The position numbers and the translations under genes were made by a program. From Pseudophaeomoniella oleicola (lineage: Eukaryota > Ascomycota > Eurotiomycetes > Phaeomoniellales > Phaeomoniellaceae), in contig QWDQ01000016.1 of the NCBI GenBank assembly GCA_003868215.1, positions 124,001-188,000 of the forward strand: DNA of 64,000 nucleotides, given 5' to 3'. A model generated the notes under the pieces. It was given only the letters and a program-made list of their open reading frames with translations, was not told where the DNA came from and made no database searches. Shown here in pieces: positions 11,654 through 22,397 of this stretch (position 1 is its first letter; each line of letters begins with the position of its first letter).

Positions 11654-13926
11654 ATGAGGTCTACCATACCCCCCAGCCTTCTGGCATTGAACTTGGGATC
11701 ATTGGTTGCATCGTCCTTGGCGACGCCAGTTAGTCGACGCGACCAAATCAATGCTACGGGTCTCCTTGATAGCTATGATTACGTTGTGATCGGAGGTGGT
11801 GTCAGTGGGCTTGTTGTGGCTAATCGCCTCAGCGAGAACCCTAGTATGGAAGATCAACTCTTGTGATGGATCGAATCTCGAAGACTGACCAAGATCATTA
11901 GATACCACAACCCTCGTGATAGAGGCCGGCTCTCTGTAAGTCTAAAATCCAGCGTTCATTTAGTACTTGTACTGACCGGGCGATAGTGATCTGAGAGAAG
12001 ACTATATCATGATCCCGGCGCTCGCAGCTGGTGCTGTTGGCACGTTATATGACTGGAACTTGACCTACGCCGCCAACCCTGCTATTGATAATCGAAGTGT
12101 CAGCATCCCTCTCGGACACGTTGTTGGAGGAGGAAGCTTGCTCAACATCATGCTATTCGACCGTGGCTCAAGGGGTGACTATAACTTATGGGAAGCGCTT
12201 GGCAATGAGGGCTGGGGCTGGGATGGGATACTTCCGTATTTCAGAAAGGTAGAGCATAACCCTTGTCCCTGTCGTTTTGCGAACGTAGACTGAACATATG
12301 CTTAGTCGGAGACATTCACACCCCCAACAGCAGAGCAAGTCGCGGAGTGGAACATCACATATGACCCAACCGCACATGGATTCACTGGACCAGTGCACTC
12401 GTCATACTCTGGCTACTATTGGCCTTCCTTACGTATGTGCTACCTTCAATGCATCTTATTGGGCTTGAACTAATGGACTTTCAGACTACTATGAGGCTGG
12501 TCTCAAAGAAATCGGTGTTAGCACTCCTCTCGATGGAGCAAACGGTGAAGCTCTCGGCGCTTTTGCCACCACGCATGCCGAAGATCCAAGCAGTGAAACA
12601 AGAAGCACTGCCCGTACAGCTTACTGGGACAGTGCTAATCATCGAAGTAATCTGCATTTGTTGACGAACCACCAAGTCACTAAGATTCTCTCTTCTCCCA
12701 CAGAGAATGGAACAGCTGAAATTACCGGCGTCGAGGTAAGTCTCCTGCGTGCCTGTTGGACCATACTGTACTCACTAACTATCCAGTTTGCTGCCTCTAG
12801 GGATAGCCCAAAACTAACCGTCAAGGTCAACAAGGAGGCCATTCTAGCTGCTGGCGCCATTCATACACCTCAGATACTCCAGCTATCCGGTATTGGAGAG
12901 CCTTCTTTGCTACAGCAATTCAACATCTCTACGGTCGCCGCTGTCCCCGGTGTCGGGTACAATTTCCAGGACCATCCAATGTTGTATACAAGATTCAACC
13001 GTAAGCCTTCTTTCCCCAATCTTGCCCCTCGAGTATAATTGTCGAAACTGACTCGTTCGAAAAGTATCCTTTTCCCCGCTGTCTACCTACCTTACGACCA
13101 ACGCCACTTTCGCCGCACAAGCGCGTGCCGAGTACAACAGGTCACATACTGGCCCATATTCCGACTCAACAGATGACTACTTGGTTTACCTACCAATCAC
13201 GTCCTATATGTCGAATTCGAGCTCCATCTTCCAGCTCGCCGCAAACCAGACAGCGACTACCTACCTCGACCCTGACACTCCAGCTACTGTTGTAGCCGGC
13301 TACAAGGTTCAATACAAATTGTTGATGGATACCCTCAACTCAACTTCCATTGGCGCCCTCGAAATGATCTATAACGACGGCACTATCATTCTCGGTGGTC
13401 AACACCCCTTATCTCGTGGTTCCGTCAAGATTCAATCAACAGATCCTTTCACTGCCCCAATTGCCAACGCGGCCTTTATGCACAATCCAATCGACGTTGT
13501 AGTCCTATCCGAGGGTATCAAATTCATCAGACGAGTCATGGGAGCTGACGCCATGGCACCCATCTCACCTGTTGAAACACTCCCAGGTCTCAATACCACA
13601 TCCGACGCCGATCTTGAAGCCTTTGTCAGACGCACCACCGTGACAGAATACCATCCATCGGGTAGTTGCGCTATTGGTTCCCTGGACATGGGTGGCTGTG
13701 TCGATGACCATCTTCGCGTTTACGGAGTCAAAGGCCTTCGAGTCGTGGATGCCAGTGTTCAACCTATGCTGCCAGCTTCGCATATTCAAAGTACCGTCTA
13801 CGCCATAGGAGAAAAGGTCAGTCCTCCCATCCCTCAAATTAATCCCTTTATCCCCTTGATAGCAGTACTGATTTTACGTCCGCCTAGGCCGCCGACATTA
13901 TCCGTAGAGACAACGCGGAAATTTGA
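11654..13926 (+). CDS. Secreted GMC-family FAD oxidoreductase
   Basis: Glucose-methanol-choline family flavoenzyme (aryl-alcohol oxidase, glucose oxidase or alcohol dehydrogenase type) that oxidises an alcohol or sugar outside the cell. Eight exons: 11654-11843, 11902-11935, 11987-12248, 12306-12432, 12485-12735, 12787-13000, 13065-13816 and 13888-13926; 622 aa. A signal peptide covers about residues 1-24. The FAD-binding Rossmann motif VIGGGVSG is near 46-53, followed by VVGGGSLLN (GMC signature 1). Signature 2, GAIHTPQILQLSG, is encoded in exon 6. The catalytic histidine is in YHPSGSCAIG and the second active-site residue is the H of ASHIQST. Many N-x-S/T sites fit secretion. An upstream in-frame GTG is not needed; the ATG at 11654 sits directly before the signal peptide. 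The exact substrate cannot be told from sequence. Confidence 0.92.
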
Positions 13927-15297
13927 CGTAAGAGTTGACACGCCACCTTCTCTTCGTAACTTCACTCCCCCACCTTGCATGTCTTAGAAAAAAGCCTCTT
14001 TTGTTGTACTATTCGCATACTCGACAGTATTTCATTTCATGTATATTTAAATCGTATCTACCAGCCTAGGTAGGTAGATACTTAGCACCCACGTATATAG
14101 TCGAAAGACAAAGCTTTGTATTTCAAGATCCAGATGTATCTGCTGTAGATCAGATATATACAAGTTGCTCTATGATTATACTGATAAAGGTGACTTTAAG
14201 GATACATATAACGCTGAGATGATGAAAGAAGCCCGTGTTTCATCTGGATGGGAAGGACGTTCTCGAGATAGAATAATCTTGAAGTCTCGATATCCTCTCC
14301 CTCCCCTAGGTTGGAGATGGGGATCTTGCGTTGTCATACTGGTTTGTTATGTTCTGTACCGTACCGTACTGCGTTTTATCTTAGGTACATCTGAAGTGAA
14401 CAGTCCCGAGAGCGTTGGTCCACCCATTGTTCTGTTCCTTTGAATCCGCCCGGTATTGTATCATTGATTACTCACTTTCAACCTATCATCGCTGCCCTAC
14501 CTTACCTAACCTTAGTCACCTCAACCAACCCACCCCCCCCGAGTACGCGGTACAGTACAGTAACTTGTCATCATCGTCCGCCCGCACCATTGAACCGTGC
14601 AAAGTACACATACTCACCTACCTGACTTATCTCTATAGACCAGGTAGTGACTTGTCAACAGGAGTCTCAGTGTCTGCTGTACTGCGATATCTCAGCAATC
14701 ATTTGCATCTGTCGATCCAAGTTTCGTCACTTTTCACGCTACGGTCACTTTGCGACCCACACCTTGATATCGCGACCGCGCATCTGCACATTGATCGCCG
14801 ACAACATTCGCATATCCTACAAGCGGTGGTATTGGTCCATATTGGACATCTGGTAGTGCGCTCAGGTGGAAGATTGATTTGCAATGTCTCAAGCTGGCCT
14901 TTCCTGTCTGAGACATTCAGCGCATTCACCGTCGCGATAGTGATAGTAACGATCATCCAGAATCAATGAACCACCATCTGAGGGCAATACACATCTGGGC
15001 AAGAGAGGAAAACAGGGCTTGTGGTTTACACATTTTCGGTCGCATAGGCAGAGACTCATCACTCGCCTGACATTTCTCTCCGCCATCTATCTTTCTCTCG
15101 TTCTGTATCACCAACTTCGCATCTTCCCAAAAACTATCATAACCGCTGCGCATGTTACAAAAGACTACTCGCCTACTACTGCAGAGATAATCAAGGTTTG
15201 CCAGCGTTGCACATTACGATAGCCTTCAGCAAATAACAATACACCTGCGCCAGCGACATCTTCGGTAGCTCACGAGCTTGCTTCAATCGATGTTGCC
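13927..15297. other. Intergenic with long 5' leader of the 806-aa gene
   Basis: No supported gene in about 1.37 kb. A CCTAGGTAGGTA motif occurs near 14064-14081. CT-rich and ACCT-rich sequence near 14480-14640 looks like a promoter or leader for the gene starting at 15298. Overlapping small ORFs around 14400-15220 lack coding signs. Confidence 0.45.
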
Positions 15298-17718
15298 ATG
15301 TCTGAGGGGAAGAATAAGCCCATTGACCGTACTAGTATCCATCAAACTAGGATTAGCCGTGAACAACAAGAGCTGGATGCTCGCTTACGAATTTTGACTG
15401 ACGAAGTGCTACCGAAGCAACCATACATCGTCACTCTTCCTACAGACAGCCCTTGGCAGACGGGCTCGAGACCGCTCCCAAGGTGGTATGCAGGGACACC
15501 TTTCAGCCGAGAAGAAGAACAACTGCAATATCTCAGTTTCATACCATATCACGGAGAGTATTTAGGGGAGGGCATTATCATCATATCAGAAGGTGGATGG
15601 TCGGACGACAAAGGCAACATATTACGAGACGATCCTAAAGTGCCTACCAGACCGCCGTCAAGCAGTGCCAATAGCCAGAGGAAGAAGATCACTCTGGACG
15701 CATACAAAAACAAGGGCCAGGGAGGGACGAGCGAAGAAGTCACCATCGACATGGAACGGGCGCAGGCTTCAATTAGGAAAGCCGATGAAACTTTCAAACA
15801 AAGTCGACAACCAGAACAAAGGGCTAGGTCAAATGGCGTGACAAAGGACGGCGAGTTTGAGAACAAGAAGCGTAGCAGAGAAGAGACGGATGCGAATCAC
15901 AAATCAACAAACGAGTCATACATAAAGAGTCCACACCCTGAAAAGCGAGCACGCACATCACCACCTCCTCCAAAGGTCGCCCTCAAGCAAGCTAGCAATG
16001 CTTCATCCCCGAAGCACGCCGATCCAATCTTTCCAATGCTCGAGTCACCGACATTGCCTCCTGTCCTTGACGATATTATTCTGCCGCCTTTGGTCTCACC
16101 GACGCTACCGCCAGTGCTGGAGAAACTGCTGGCCGACAAACCTGTCAAACCACCGTTGAAAGGTGTCATTGAGCAAAAGCGCCCGGATTCTGCCGCCTCT
16201 ATCCACACAAACCATGATTCTGACCTGTCACCTGCACCTCGGGTCCGCGTCCGCAATGTTGATAGTCCTATGGTATCCGCTCAGAACACACCTAAGGTCA
16301 CGCCGACAAAGAATACAGAAGCACCCAAGAGAAATCATCTGGATAAAGTTAAAGGAAGAGATCGAGGCCTATCAAATTCTTCAGATCAAAGCAAGCAATC
16401 GCCAGCAGTGAATGGAGATCCAACAAGTGAGCCACAAACGGACCGTTCTCCTCCTTCTAAATTACGTGTCATTCTTCGATACGGCAAGAAAAATCGTAAA
16501 CGCGTTGAACAATTGCTGCGATTTGCTCCAAGAACCAAGAAAGCACCGACCCCTTCTACTCCTACACCTTCACATTTCAAGCGAGGATTGGAGGAGCAGT
16601 TCGAGAAAGAAAGCTCCCAACGTCCTGAGAAACGGCTCAAGGTTGGACAGTCAGATACAAAAGTGGCTCGAAAGACGCCTTCCTTGCTAAACTTGTCCGA
16701 CAAGCCCAGTACTCCTGCTCAATCTTCATATCCTTCGCCAGGACTACAGTCTAGCTTTTCCAAGTCAGCGTTCTCAACACCCCAGAAGAGCCTTAAATCA
16801 GCTGCAATGCGGCGCGTTGAGTCTTCTGAGGGTCCTTTAGAGGCTCGCACACCGCAGGCTGCTTCGAGGACTAGCACTCCTGTCAGCTCTGAACGATCTC
16901 GTCAAGATGCTACTTCCAGGTCTTCGCCGCCGACCTCACATCCTTTGAGCACTGAAGGTTCTACAGGTCGACGTGCTGACTGGCAGGGTCAGCATGCAAA
17001 ATTTTACGAACTTGGACGTCGGTTAAAGCGCCAGGCTGCCACCGCGGACGATAAGCGGTCGCAGTCTGACCCTACTCAAAATCTGCCATTCGCACTTTGG
17101 ATGGAGGCGCTGCTATGCTTCATTCTTGCCAACTATTGCTCTGATCGCAAACAGGGCTCTCCGGATTGGCGGGGTACATTGGCCTACCTGGAGTTCGTTC
17201 GAACGAGGGCGAGACACCCTGACATGGCGGGCCTTGTCCTTCATATCGCTGCAGTCGTTCGTAACCAGATACATCGTTGTGACATGGAACGCCTCCATCG
17301 GAGACCGTTCCCTTTCGAGAGCTCCAGCACAAGTGGTTTATCGGCACAGGGGCCAGGATCCGACAGCAAGAATAGACCGAATTCCGAAGAGAATGATGCC
17401 CGGAAAAGCTTCACTATCTTCCAAAAGCAATGTTACGATAATTTCCAGAAGCTTAATGAGCTATGGGTGGAAGCAAACCGCCGACTTACCCCCGAACGTC
17501 TGGAAAGGAAGTATCCTTCTACGTGGACGAAAAAGGTGACGTTGGTGGACAAAGTCAAAGATGATTCAATACAGCCTGGAGAACCTCTAGCCGGGCATTT
17601 CTCCTTCCCAGTCGATGCCACGACCTCATCACTCGAAGCAGTAAGATTGGGTATGAAGATGTTGAAGGAGTGGTGTAAGAACGAATCAGTCGACTGGACG
17701 CCACAGCTCCAACTATGA
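15298..17718 (+). CDS. AFF/Ebp1-like putative ELL-binding protein
   Basis: Intronless, 806 aa. N-terminal conserved block at about 20-115, with W/P/Y-rich segments such as WYAGTPFSREEE. A long disordered Ser/Pro/Lys-rich middle (about 120-560) carries two similar SPTLPPVL elements near residues 245-275. A helical C-terminal domain (about 560-805) contains HAKFYELGRRLKRQA, then LPFALWMEALLCFI and an IFQKQCYDNFQKL helix. This layout recalls the C-terminal homology domain of AFF proteins and the fission yeast ELL partner Ebp1, which support RNA polymerase II elongation. The link is by pattern and memory only. If right, it would be nuclear and act with ELL/EAF. The ATG at 15298 is the first in frame. 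Confidence 0.55.
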   Translation: MSEGKNKPIDRTSIHQTRISREQQELDARLRILTDEVLPKQPYIVTLPTDSPWQTGSRPLPRWYAGTPFSREEEQLQYLSFIPYHGEYLGEGIIIISEGGWSDDKGNILRDDPKVPTRPPSSSANSQRKKITLDAYKNKGQGGTSEEVTIDMERAQASIRKADETFKQSRQPEQRARSNGVTKDGEFENKKRSREETDANHKSTNESYIKSPHPEKRARTSPPPPKVALKQASNASSPKHADPIFPMLESPTLPPVLDDIILPPLVSPTLPPVLEKLLADKPVKPPLKGVIEQKRPDSAASIHTNHDSDLSPAPRVRVRNVDSPMVSAQNTPKVTPTKNTEAPKRNHLDKVKGRDRGLSNSSDQSKQSPAVNGDPTSEPQTDRSPPSKLRVILRYGKKNRKRVEQLLRFAPRTKKAPTPSTPTPSHFKRGLEEQFEKESSQRPEKRLKVGQSDTKVARKTPSLLNLSDKPSTPAQSSYPSPGLQSSFSKSAFSTPQKSLKSAAMRRVESSEGPLEARTPQAASRTSTPVSSERSRQDATSRSSPPTSHPLSTEGSTGRRADWQGQHAKFYELGRRLKRQAATADDKRSQSDPTQNLPFALWMEALLCFILANYCSDRKQGSPDWRGTLAYLEFVRTRARHPDMAGLVLHIAAVVRNQIHRCDMERLHRRPFPFESSSTSGLSAQGPGSDSKNRPNSEENDARKSFTIFQKQCYDNFQKLNELWVEANRRLTPERLERKYPSTWTKKVTLVDKVKDDSIQPGEPLAGHFSFPVDATTSSLEAVRLGMKMLKEWCKNESVDWTPQLQL

Positions 17719-18157
17719 CGATGCAAGATTACATGCACCCAACTTTTGCGATGTGTCTTACTCTGATGATACTTGTTTGTTTCTGCTATGATTTTTTTGA
17801 TTACCTCGCATGCAACGATTTAAGCAAGCCGCTTCAGCAAATATCACGACAGGAAAGAAGGGTTATGTTCGGGATTTTATTGGCCTTTTTGTCATCGATT
17901 GAATGTTTGGTTGCTTTACCGTGGTGGCGAAGATATCACCATCAACGACTTGTCTTTTCTTCTATTTTTTTCAAATGATTCCCCCAACCCCCATACCCCA
18001 TACCGAACCCGCAACTTAAGAGCGACAGAGAGAGGGAGGGGAAGTAAGAGTGGACAGAACGGACGGCGGCAAGCAGGCACTGGACCTGGATTTTTTGATT
18101 TCTTTTTTTGTCCTTTTTTATATATATTGTATGTACTATCTATGTATGTATGAATGA

Positions 18158-18176
18158 TACCTAGGTACCTAGGTAC
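18158..18176. repeat. TACCTAGGTA palindromic motif cluster
   Basis: Two overlapping copies of the palindrome TACCTAGGTA. Related sequences recur at 14064-14081, 18463-18510, 20596-20621, 28026-28038, 38231-38242, 38521-38544, 50791-50822 and 56863-56875, all outside my gene models. Confidence 0.75.
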
Positions 18177-18189
18177 AAAAATATTCTTT

Positions 18190-18260
18190 CAAATCAAATC
18201 AATCAAATCAATCAAATGAGATGGGATGGGATGGGAGGCAATGGGACAAGATGGGATGAT
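18190..18260. repeat. AATCA and GGGAT short tandem repeats
   Basis: Imperfect AATCA units run into imperfect ATGGG units. This is a simple microsatellite in non-coding DNA. Confidence 0.8.
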
Positions 18261-18312
18261 GTGTTTTGAAATGAGATTATTATTTCGTCCCTGAGATAAT
18301 TATCAGACACCC

Positions 18313-18331
18313 AAAAAAAAAAAAAAAAAAA
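18313..18331 (+). repeat. Poly(A) tract, 19 nt
   Basis: Uninterrupted run of A in intergenic DNA. No adjacent target-site duplication or element body that would mark a retroposed copy. Confidence 0.85.
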
Positions 18332-18983
18332 TCTATTACAGTAAGTCCTACCTACAGTAAGATTTACAGTAAGGAAAAAAGAAAAATCTTTTTATTTTTA
18401 GTTTGATGGAGAGACATTTCACGAAGAAGAAGAAATTTTGTGTGATACAGTAATTAAGTCATTACCTAAGTACCTACCTAGGTAGCTAGGGTAGCTAGGG
18501 TGGTAGGGTATGGTAGGGCAGAGGACATGGAAATAATGAATACTCCTGTCATCACATCACATCACATACAGTAATATCTGATGTAATTACATGAATACCT
18601 ATTTAAATCTATAGTGTGTAGGATAGAACAGAAAAGGGAGGGGGGAGAAAGAGAAAAGTTGGATGAGGGTTGGAATTGAAATTGAAATCTGAATGTTTTG
18701 TTTCTCTTTGTCTGTCTGTCTCCGCATTCTATCTGTGTATCTCATCTATCCATCCATCCACTCACGAATAGAATAGAATAGATGAATGATACAAACCAAC
18801 TAACACACGCACACGCACACCCGAAAAGGAACTTGATGAAAGATTTGCTTCTCAATGGTCTCCTTTCCATATTTCCTGACCTGACCTGAACGTGACCTGA
18901 TCGGTAACTATCTATCTAGATCCCTGCTGCATCTGTAATGAGTGATGGAAAAAAAAGATTCTGGAACGCCTTTTAGAGTCTGT

Positions 18984-19680
18984 CTAGACTTGATCTTCTC
19001 CTTCTTCGACAACTTCCTCATCATCACTACTATCGTCGCTGGTGTTGAGTTCTTGCTCGTCTTTGTCGTCTTCGGCGTCGTCGTCGTTAGCTGTAATAAG
19101 AGCGGCAGAAGTAGGAGCGTTGGTGGTCTTCTTGGATTTCTTAGCGGGTTGTTTCCTTCCACCAGTACCACCACCACCACCATTTGAGGTGGAGGTTTTG
19201 GTGGTGGTTGTGGTAGTAGTGGGATTGGCCTTTCTCTTTCTCGTTGTAGTTTTGGCGGGGCTGGAAGTACTGCCGTTGGTGGTAGCATTGGCTGTGGTAG
19301 TGGCAGAGTCTGCAGCAGCGGCATCACATCCAGTATCAGACCCGTGGGTGGCAGCAACGTTTCTGAGATGGGTTAAGCGGTGAGTGATGGCTTTTGGAGT
19401 GCGGCCTGGATAGCTTGTTAGAGAGCTTTTTTCTTTCGGTCTTGATAAGGAAGGAAAGAAGGAAGGAAGGATTTACCATTGTTGAGATAAGTAGCCAAGT
19501 CTTCGACTTTGGCTTTTGCACCCGTGAGATGGATAATGCCCATGAGGAGCTGTTGTGTAGAGAATACGTTAGATAGGGATAGAGAGAAAGAGAAGGGGGA
19601 AGGGGATCATATGGATGGTTGGGTTTTACCTTGACATCTTCCTCCGTGGTCCAGGCAGACGGTGCAGTTCGTGGTGGCAT
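18984..19680 (-). CDS. Small Myb/SANT-like protein with acidic tail
   Basis: Three exons: 19680-19630, 19549-19477 and 19405-18984; 181 aa. Residues about 8-62 form a Myb/SANT-like three-helix module: SAWTTEEDVKLLMGII, then LATYLNNGRTPKAITHRL. A Thr/Ala-rich linker follows, with basic patches (TTTRKRKA, RKQPAKKSKK) that could act as nuclear localisation signals, a glycine run, and a strongly acidic C-terminus ending EGEDQV. Such proteins are common and poorly characterised in Pezizomycotina; a DNA-binding or chromatin role is inferred. Introns are phase 0 and phase 1, unlike the phase-2 introns of the SANT genes to its right, so it is a more distant relative. Frame closes exactly over the three exons. 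Confidence 0.82.
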
Positions 19681-19824
19681 ATCGTCTGAATGGGATTGGA
19701 GTGATGGTTCAGTAAAGAGTTTGCTGTTGCTGAGCTGACTGAGTGTGAGTAGGAAGGATTAGAGATTGAAGAGAAAGAGGAGAAGGAGAGGAGGAGATGG
19801 GTTAGAATGAAGAATATTGTTGAC

Positions 19825-19857
<33 letters not shown>

Positions 19858-20953
19858 AGAGGGAAGGGAATAAAGGACGGAGTGGATTGGATGGGTAGTT
19901 ATGGTGTCGTGTGTGAATGTAAGATATGAGTTTTACTTCACTTCAACTTTACCCTCTCGAAAGATGAAAGAGATTGTGGAAGAACTCACCGACGGTTAAG
20001 AGACAAGTTCTTAGGAGATGGGTAGGTAGATAGGTAGTGACTAGGAAGAGACCACTTTCACAATCCAAAAGATCCAAAGCGTGATTCCTCGCTTCCCTCA
20101 GTAGATCTATCTATCTGTCTGTCTGTCTGTCCCAGATGAAAGTGATCACAATCCCGAGAACAACCCCCCCGGGGGTCGAATAGGAGACCCGCAAAGTGAA
20201 TTTATTGTTTTATTTTCAACTGACGGCTCAGGGACTTAGGGAGAAATTGAGGATGGAAAATGGTTGCTTTGCTTGATCCTCAGTGTCTGGTTTTAGATTT
20301 GTATGGGCGAGAAAGAAAAGGTAATGCGACTGGACAGGAAGAGATGAACTCTGTAGGAGGCCTGAGTTCGTGAGCTGCTAGCATGCTTCATTTCTTACAA
20401 TCACTATCATCATGGTGTGGTACTTGGGGGAGTTTTCATGATATTAAGACGCAAGAAATCAACAGAACCAACTAACTCCCAAAGGATCTTATCTAATGTG
20501 AGATGTCATCATGAATGAGAAAACATGTGAAGAAGAACAGGACACACATAGAAGTGGTCACTTGTAATTGTTTGGCATTTCGAGCATCGTGACTATCTAG
20601 GTACCTAGGTAGGTACCTATCTGTACGGAAAAAGCCTTGCTCCATAGACACCACTGCTCATCAGCTATGACTTCATTTCTCGCACACGACCGAGTCTTCC
20701 CATCTTCCAGCTACACATTCTCTTTTGATACTAAAAGCAGTACATGAGCGACTCTTGTGTGTGTGTATGTGTTTGTGCAGTGTGAAGAGCTATTGGGTTA
20801 GAAGAAAAAAGCATCATGATAGCTCGCTTGTAGTGACTCCCTCGAAAGCGACAGGTTTGTCTCAAGTTGTGTCTCTTGATGTAGTGATTAGTGAAATGTC
20901 GAATGTTCGAATAATGGAAACCCTACCGTTTGGATTTGAGAGCTGATCCTCCT
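19681..20953. other. Intergenic: promoter of the Myb-like gene and 3' side of the SANT exon array
   Basis: About 1.27 kb. It contains a (GA)n microsatellite at 19825-19851, TCTG/ATCT repeats near 20107-20132, a CCCCCCGGGGG run near 20166 and a TAGGTACC cluster at 20596-20621. No coding sequence is supported. Confidence 0.55.
19825..19851. repeat. (GA)n microsatellite
   Basis: About 13 GA units upstream of the Myb-like gene start. A second (GA)n lies near 22625-22641, upstream of the first SANT exon. Confidence 0.85.
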
Positions 20954-21595
20954 TCAGACACCATCTCCATTATTCTCCCCAGACTCCTCAGCACCGACGT
21001 TTCCACTAGAGACCAGTTCGTCCCCGTTCTCGGTGAGATCATCTTCGGTCTTGATCTTGTGCAGTGGCAAGTCGTCTTTTTCGTCGTCCTCTGGTTCTAG
21101 CTCGACCTTGAGTGCAGACTTCTTGCGTCCACGTTTTGCTGGAGGAGGGGCACTGGTGGTTGTGGTGCTGGTTCCGTCGCCTTCGCTGTTGGCCTTTCGC
21201 TTGCGGCCTCTTGGAGCCTTGACGGCAGGTGCTGGGGAGTTCCCGTCCTCTGGGCTGCTGGTAGTGCTGAGGAGGTTCTCGCTTTCTCGCTTCAACTTGT
21301 AGAACTTTTGACTGTGGAGACGAGCATGTTAGCTTTCTGGTTTCCCATTTTCAAGTCCACGAAATTGAAAAAAGACAGTTGCAATTGAAGCTGAAATCAC
21401 TCTATCTGCTCAGTTCCCCAGTATTCTCATGTTGTATAGGACGCAATGACACACATACGAGGCACCGTTTGCATTGAGCCCACCACCTAGGGTTTCTGCA
21501 ACTTTTTGAAAGACGTCTTTGGTTGGATTTGGGGTATTTCCAATGACGATGAAGAGCATTTGACGCTCTGCATCAGTGCTCCAGTTGAAAGGCAT
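20954..21595 (-). CDS. SANT-module protein with basic/acidic tail (module D plus shared exon E)
   Basis: Two exons: D 21595-21459 and E 21311-20954; 164 aa. Exon D encodes a Myb/SANT-like module starting MPFNWSTDAERQMLF and ending at NANGAS in phase 2. Exon E supplies QKFYKLKRESE, which reads as the end of the third helix. It continues with a GRKRK-type patch and KRGRKKS (AT-hook or NLS-like) and a long acidic tail ending NNGDGV. A putative nuclear DNA-binding protein (inference). A TATATA box lies 134 bp upstream of the start. The 147-nt intron has a GTATGT donor and a CACAG acceptor. Exon E may also be used by modules A, B and C upstream, whose donors are all in the same phase. Confidence 0.8.
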
Positions 21596-21728
21596 GGTGA
21601 TGTGTAGACTTGAGTCTATGTCAAGCAAGAGTAGAAGTTGTCGAGGTGATGTGAGATGTGGAAGAGAGATGTTTGGATGGAAGATGAAAGACAGAAAAAA
21701 AGAAACTGAAAGTGGGAGAGAGGAAGAA

Positions 21729-21734
21729 TATATA
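21729..21734 (-). promoter_or_regulatory. TATA-like element for SANT module D
   Basis: TATATA 134 bp upstream of the module D start, followed by a CT-rich tract as in many fungal core promoters. Confidence 0.4.
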
Positions 21735-21838
21735 GGCAACAGCAAGGAGGAGGGGAAGAAGGGAAAGGTAGAGGTACGATAACCAAAAGAGGCAAATAGT
21801 CGGAGCCTGGCGCAATTCACCAGCTTCACCAGACTTAC

Positions 21839-21972
21839 TTCACTGCTTTCGCGGTGAAATCGGGTCCCATCATACGCGCGAGCTCATCCCAGCTTGGACG
21901 ATCAGACCGAAAAGCGAAGCAGAGGCTGAGAAATAGACGACGCTCCGTTGCATCGTCCCATGTGACAGGCAT
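21839..21972 (-). CDS. SANT-like first-exon module C
   Basis: A 134-nt exon from ATG 21972 to a GTAAGT donor at 21838, phase 2. It encodes MPVTWDDATERRLFLS, then PSWDELARMMG and FTAKAV, a clear Myb/SANT-like module closely related to B and A. There is no exon between it and module D that continues the domain, whereas exon E (21311) continues it in frame as NQKFYKLKRE. If the intron is retained, a stop (AAG TAA) follows at once, giving a 45-aa stand-alone module. An AT-rich ATATAT element lies about 125 bp upstream. Confidence 0.65.
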
Positions 21973-22152
21973 CTTGCTTGCTTGCTTGAAGATTGGCACG
22001 AATGGAAAGGTACAAGGTCAGGTATGTGCGAGGGTTGCAACATGAGGTGGATAATGAGAAGGAAAAGAGAAAGTGAGATTTGCAATAGGAGAACATATAT
22101 TTCATGAAACAGGCAGACATATCACAAAAGTTAAAACACGATTTCCACTGAC

Positions 22153-22280
22153 CGAACAGCTTCTGCGGTGAAGTCTGACCCCATCATTTTCGCAAGAACG
22201 GGCCATTCTGGACGTGTAGGCGAGAATGCCAAGCAGACCAGCAGGCGACGGTCGGTATCTGAATTCCAAATAACAGGCAT
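22153..22280 (-). CDS. SANT-like first-exon module B
   Basis: A 128-nt exon from ATG 22280 to a GTCAGT donor at 22152, phase 2. It encodes MPVIWNSDTDRRLLVC, then PEWPVLAKMMG and FTAEAVR. It has the same length and phase as module A. Joined to exon E it would read AVRQKFYKLKRE, a natural end of a SANT third helix. Unspliced, it runs only six residues before a stop. A TATAAAAG box (22385-22392) lies about 105 bp upstream, just after module A's donor, suggesting its own promoter. Confidence 0.65.
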
Positions 22281-22384
22281 TTTCTTCTCCTGATGTATGT
22301 CGAGATTGGTAGTGATGTTGAGTCGGTAGACGAGAGAAAAGAAGAAAGAAGAACAAGATATGAACTCGAAGAAATAAAACCAAT

Positions 22385-22392
22385 CTTTTATA
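22385..22392 (-). promoter_or_regulatory. TATA box for SANT module B
   Basis: TATAAAAG on the minus strand, about 105 bp before the module B start and inside the intron that follows module A. Confidence 0.45.
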
Positions 22393-22397
22393 CTCAC

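Larger units (their letters stand above)
17719..18983. other. Intergenic, low-complexity rich
   Basis: About 1.26 kb between convergent genes. It holds a run of 19 A (18313-18331), AATC/GGGAT short repeats (about 18190-18260), and TACCTAGG-type motifs at 18158-18176 and 18463-18510. No coding sequence seen. Confidence 0.6.

Noticed and set aside
18313-18331. Poly(A) as the tail of a retroposed element
   Set aside because: No element body upstream and no target-site duplication visible.
18486-18520. TAGGG-rich stretch resembling telomeric repeats
   Set aside because: Irregular units mixed with the common TAGGTA motif; gene content on both sides argues against an interstitial telomere.
19042-19383. 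113-codon hydrophobic Val-rich plus-strand ORF
   Set aside because: Mirror of Thr/Asp-rich codons in the Myb-like gene; composition explains it.
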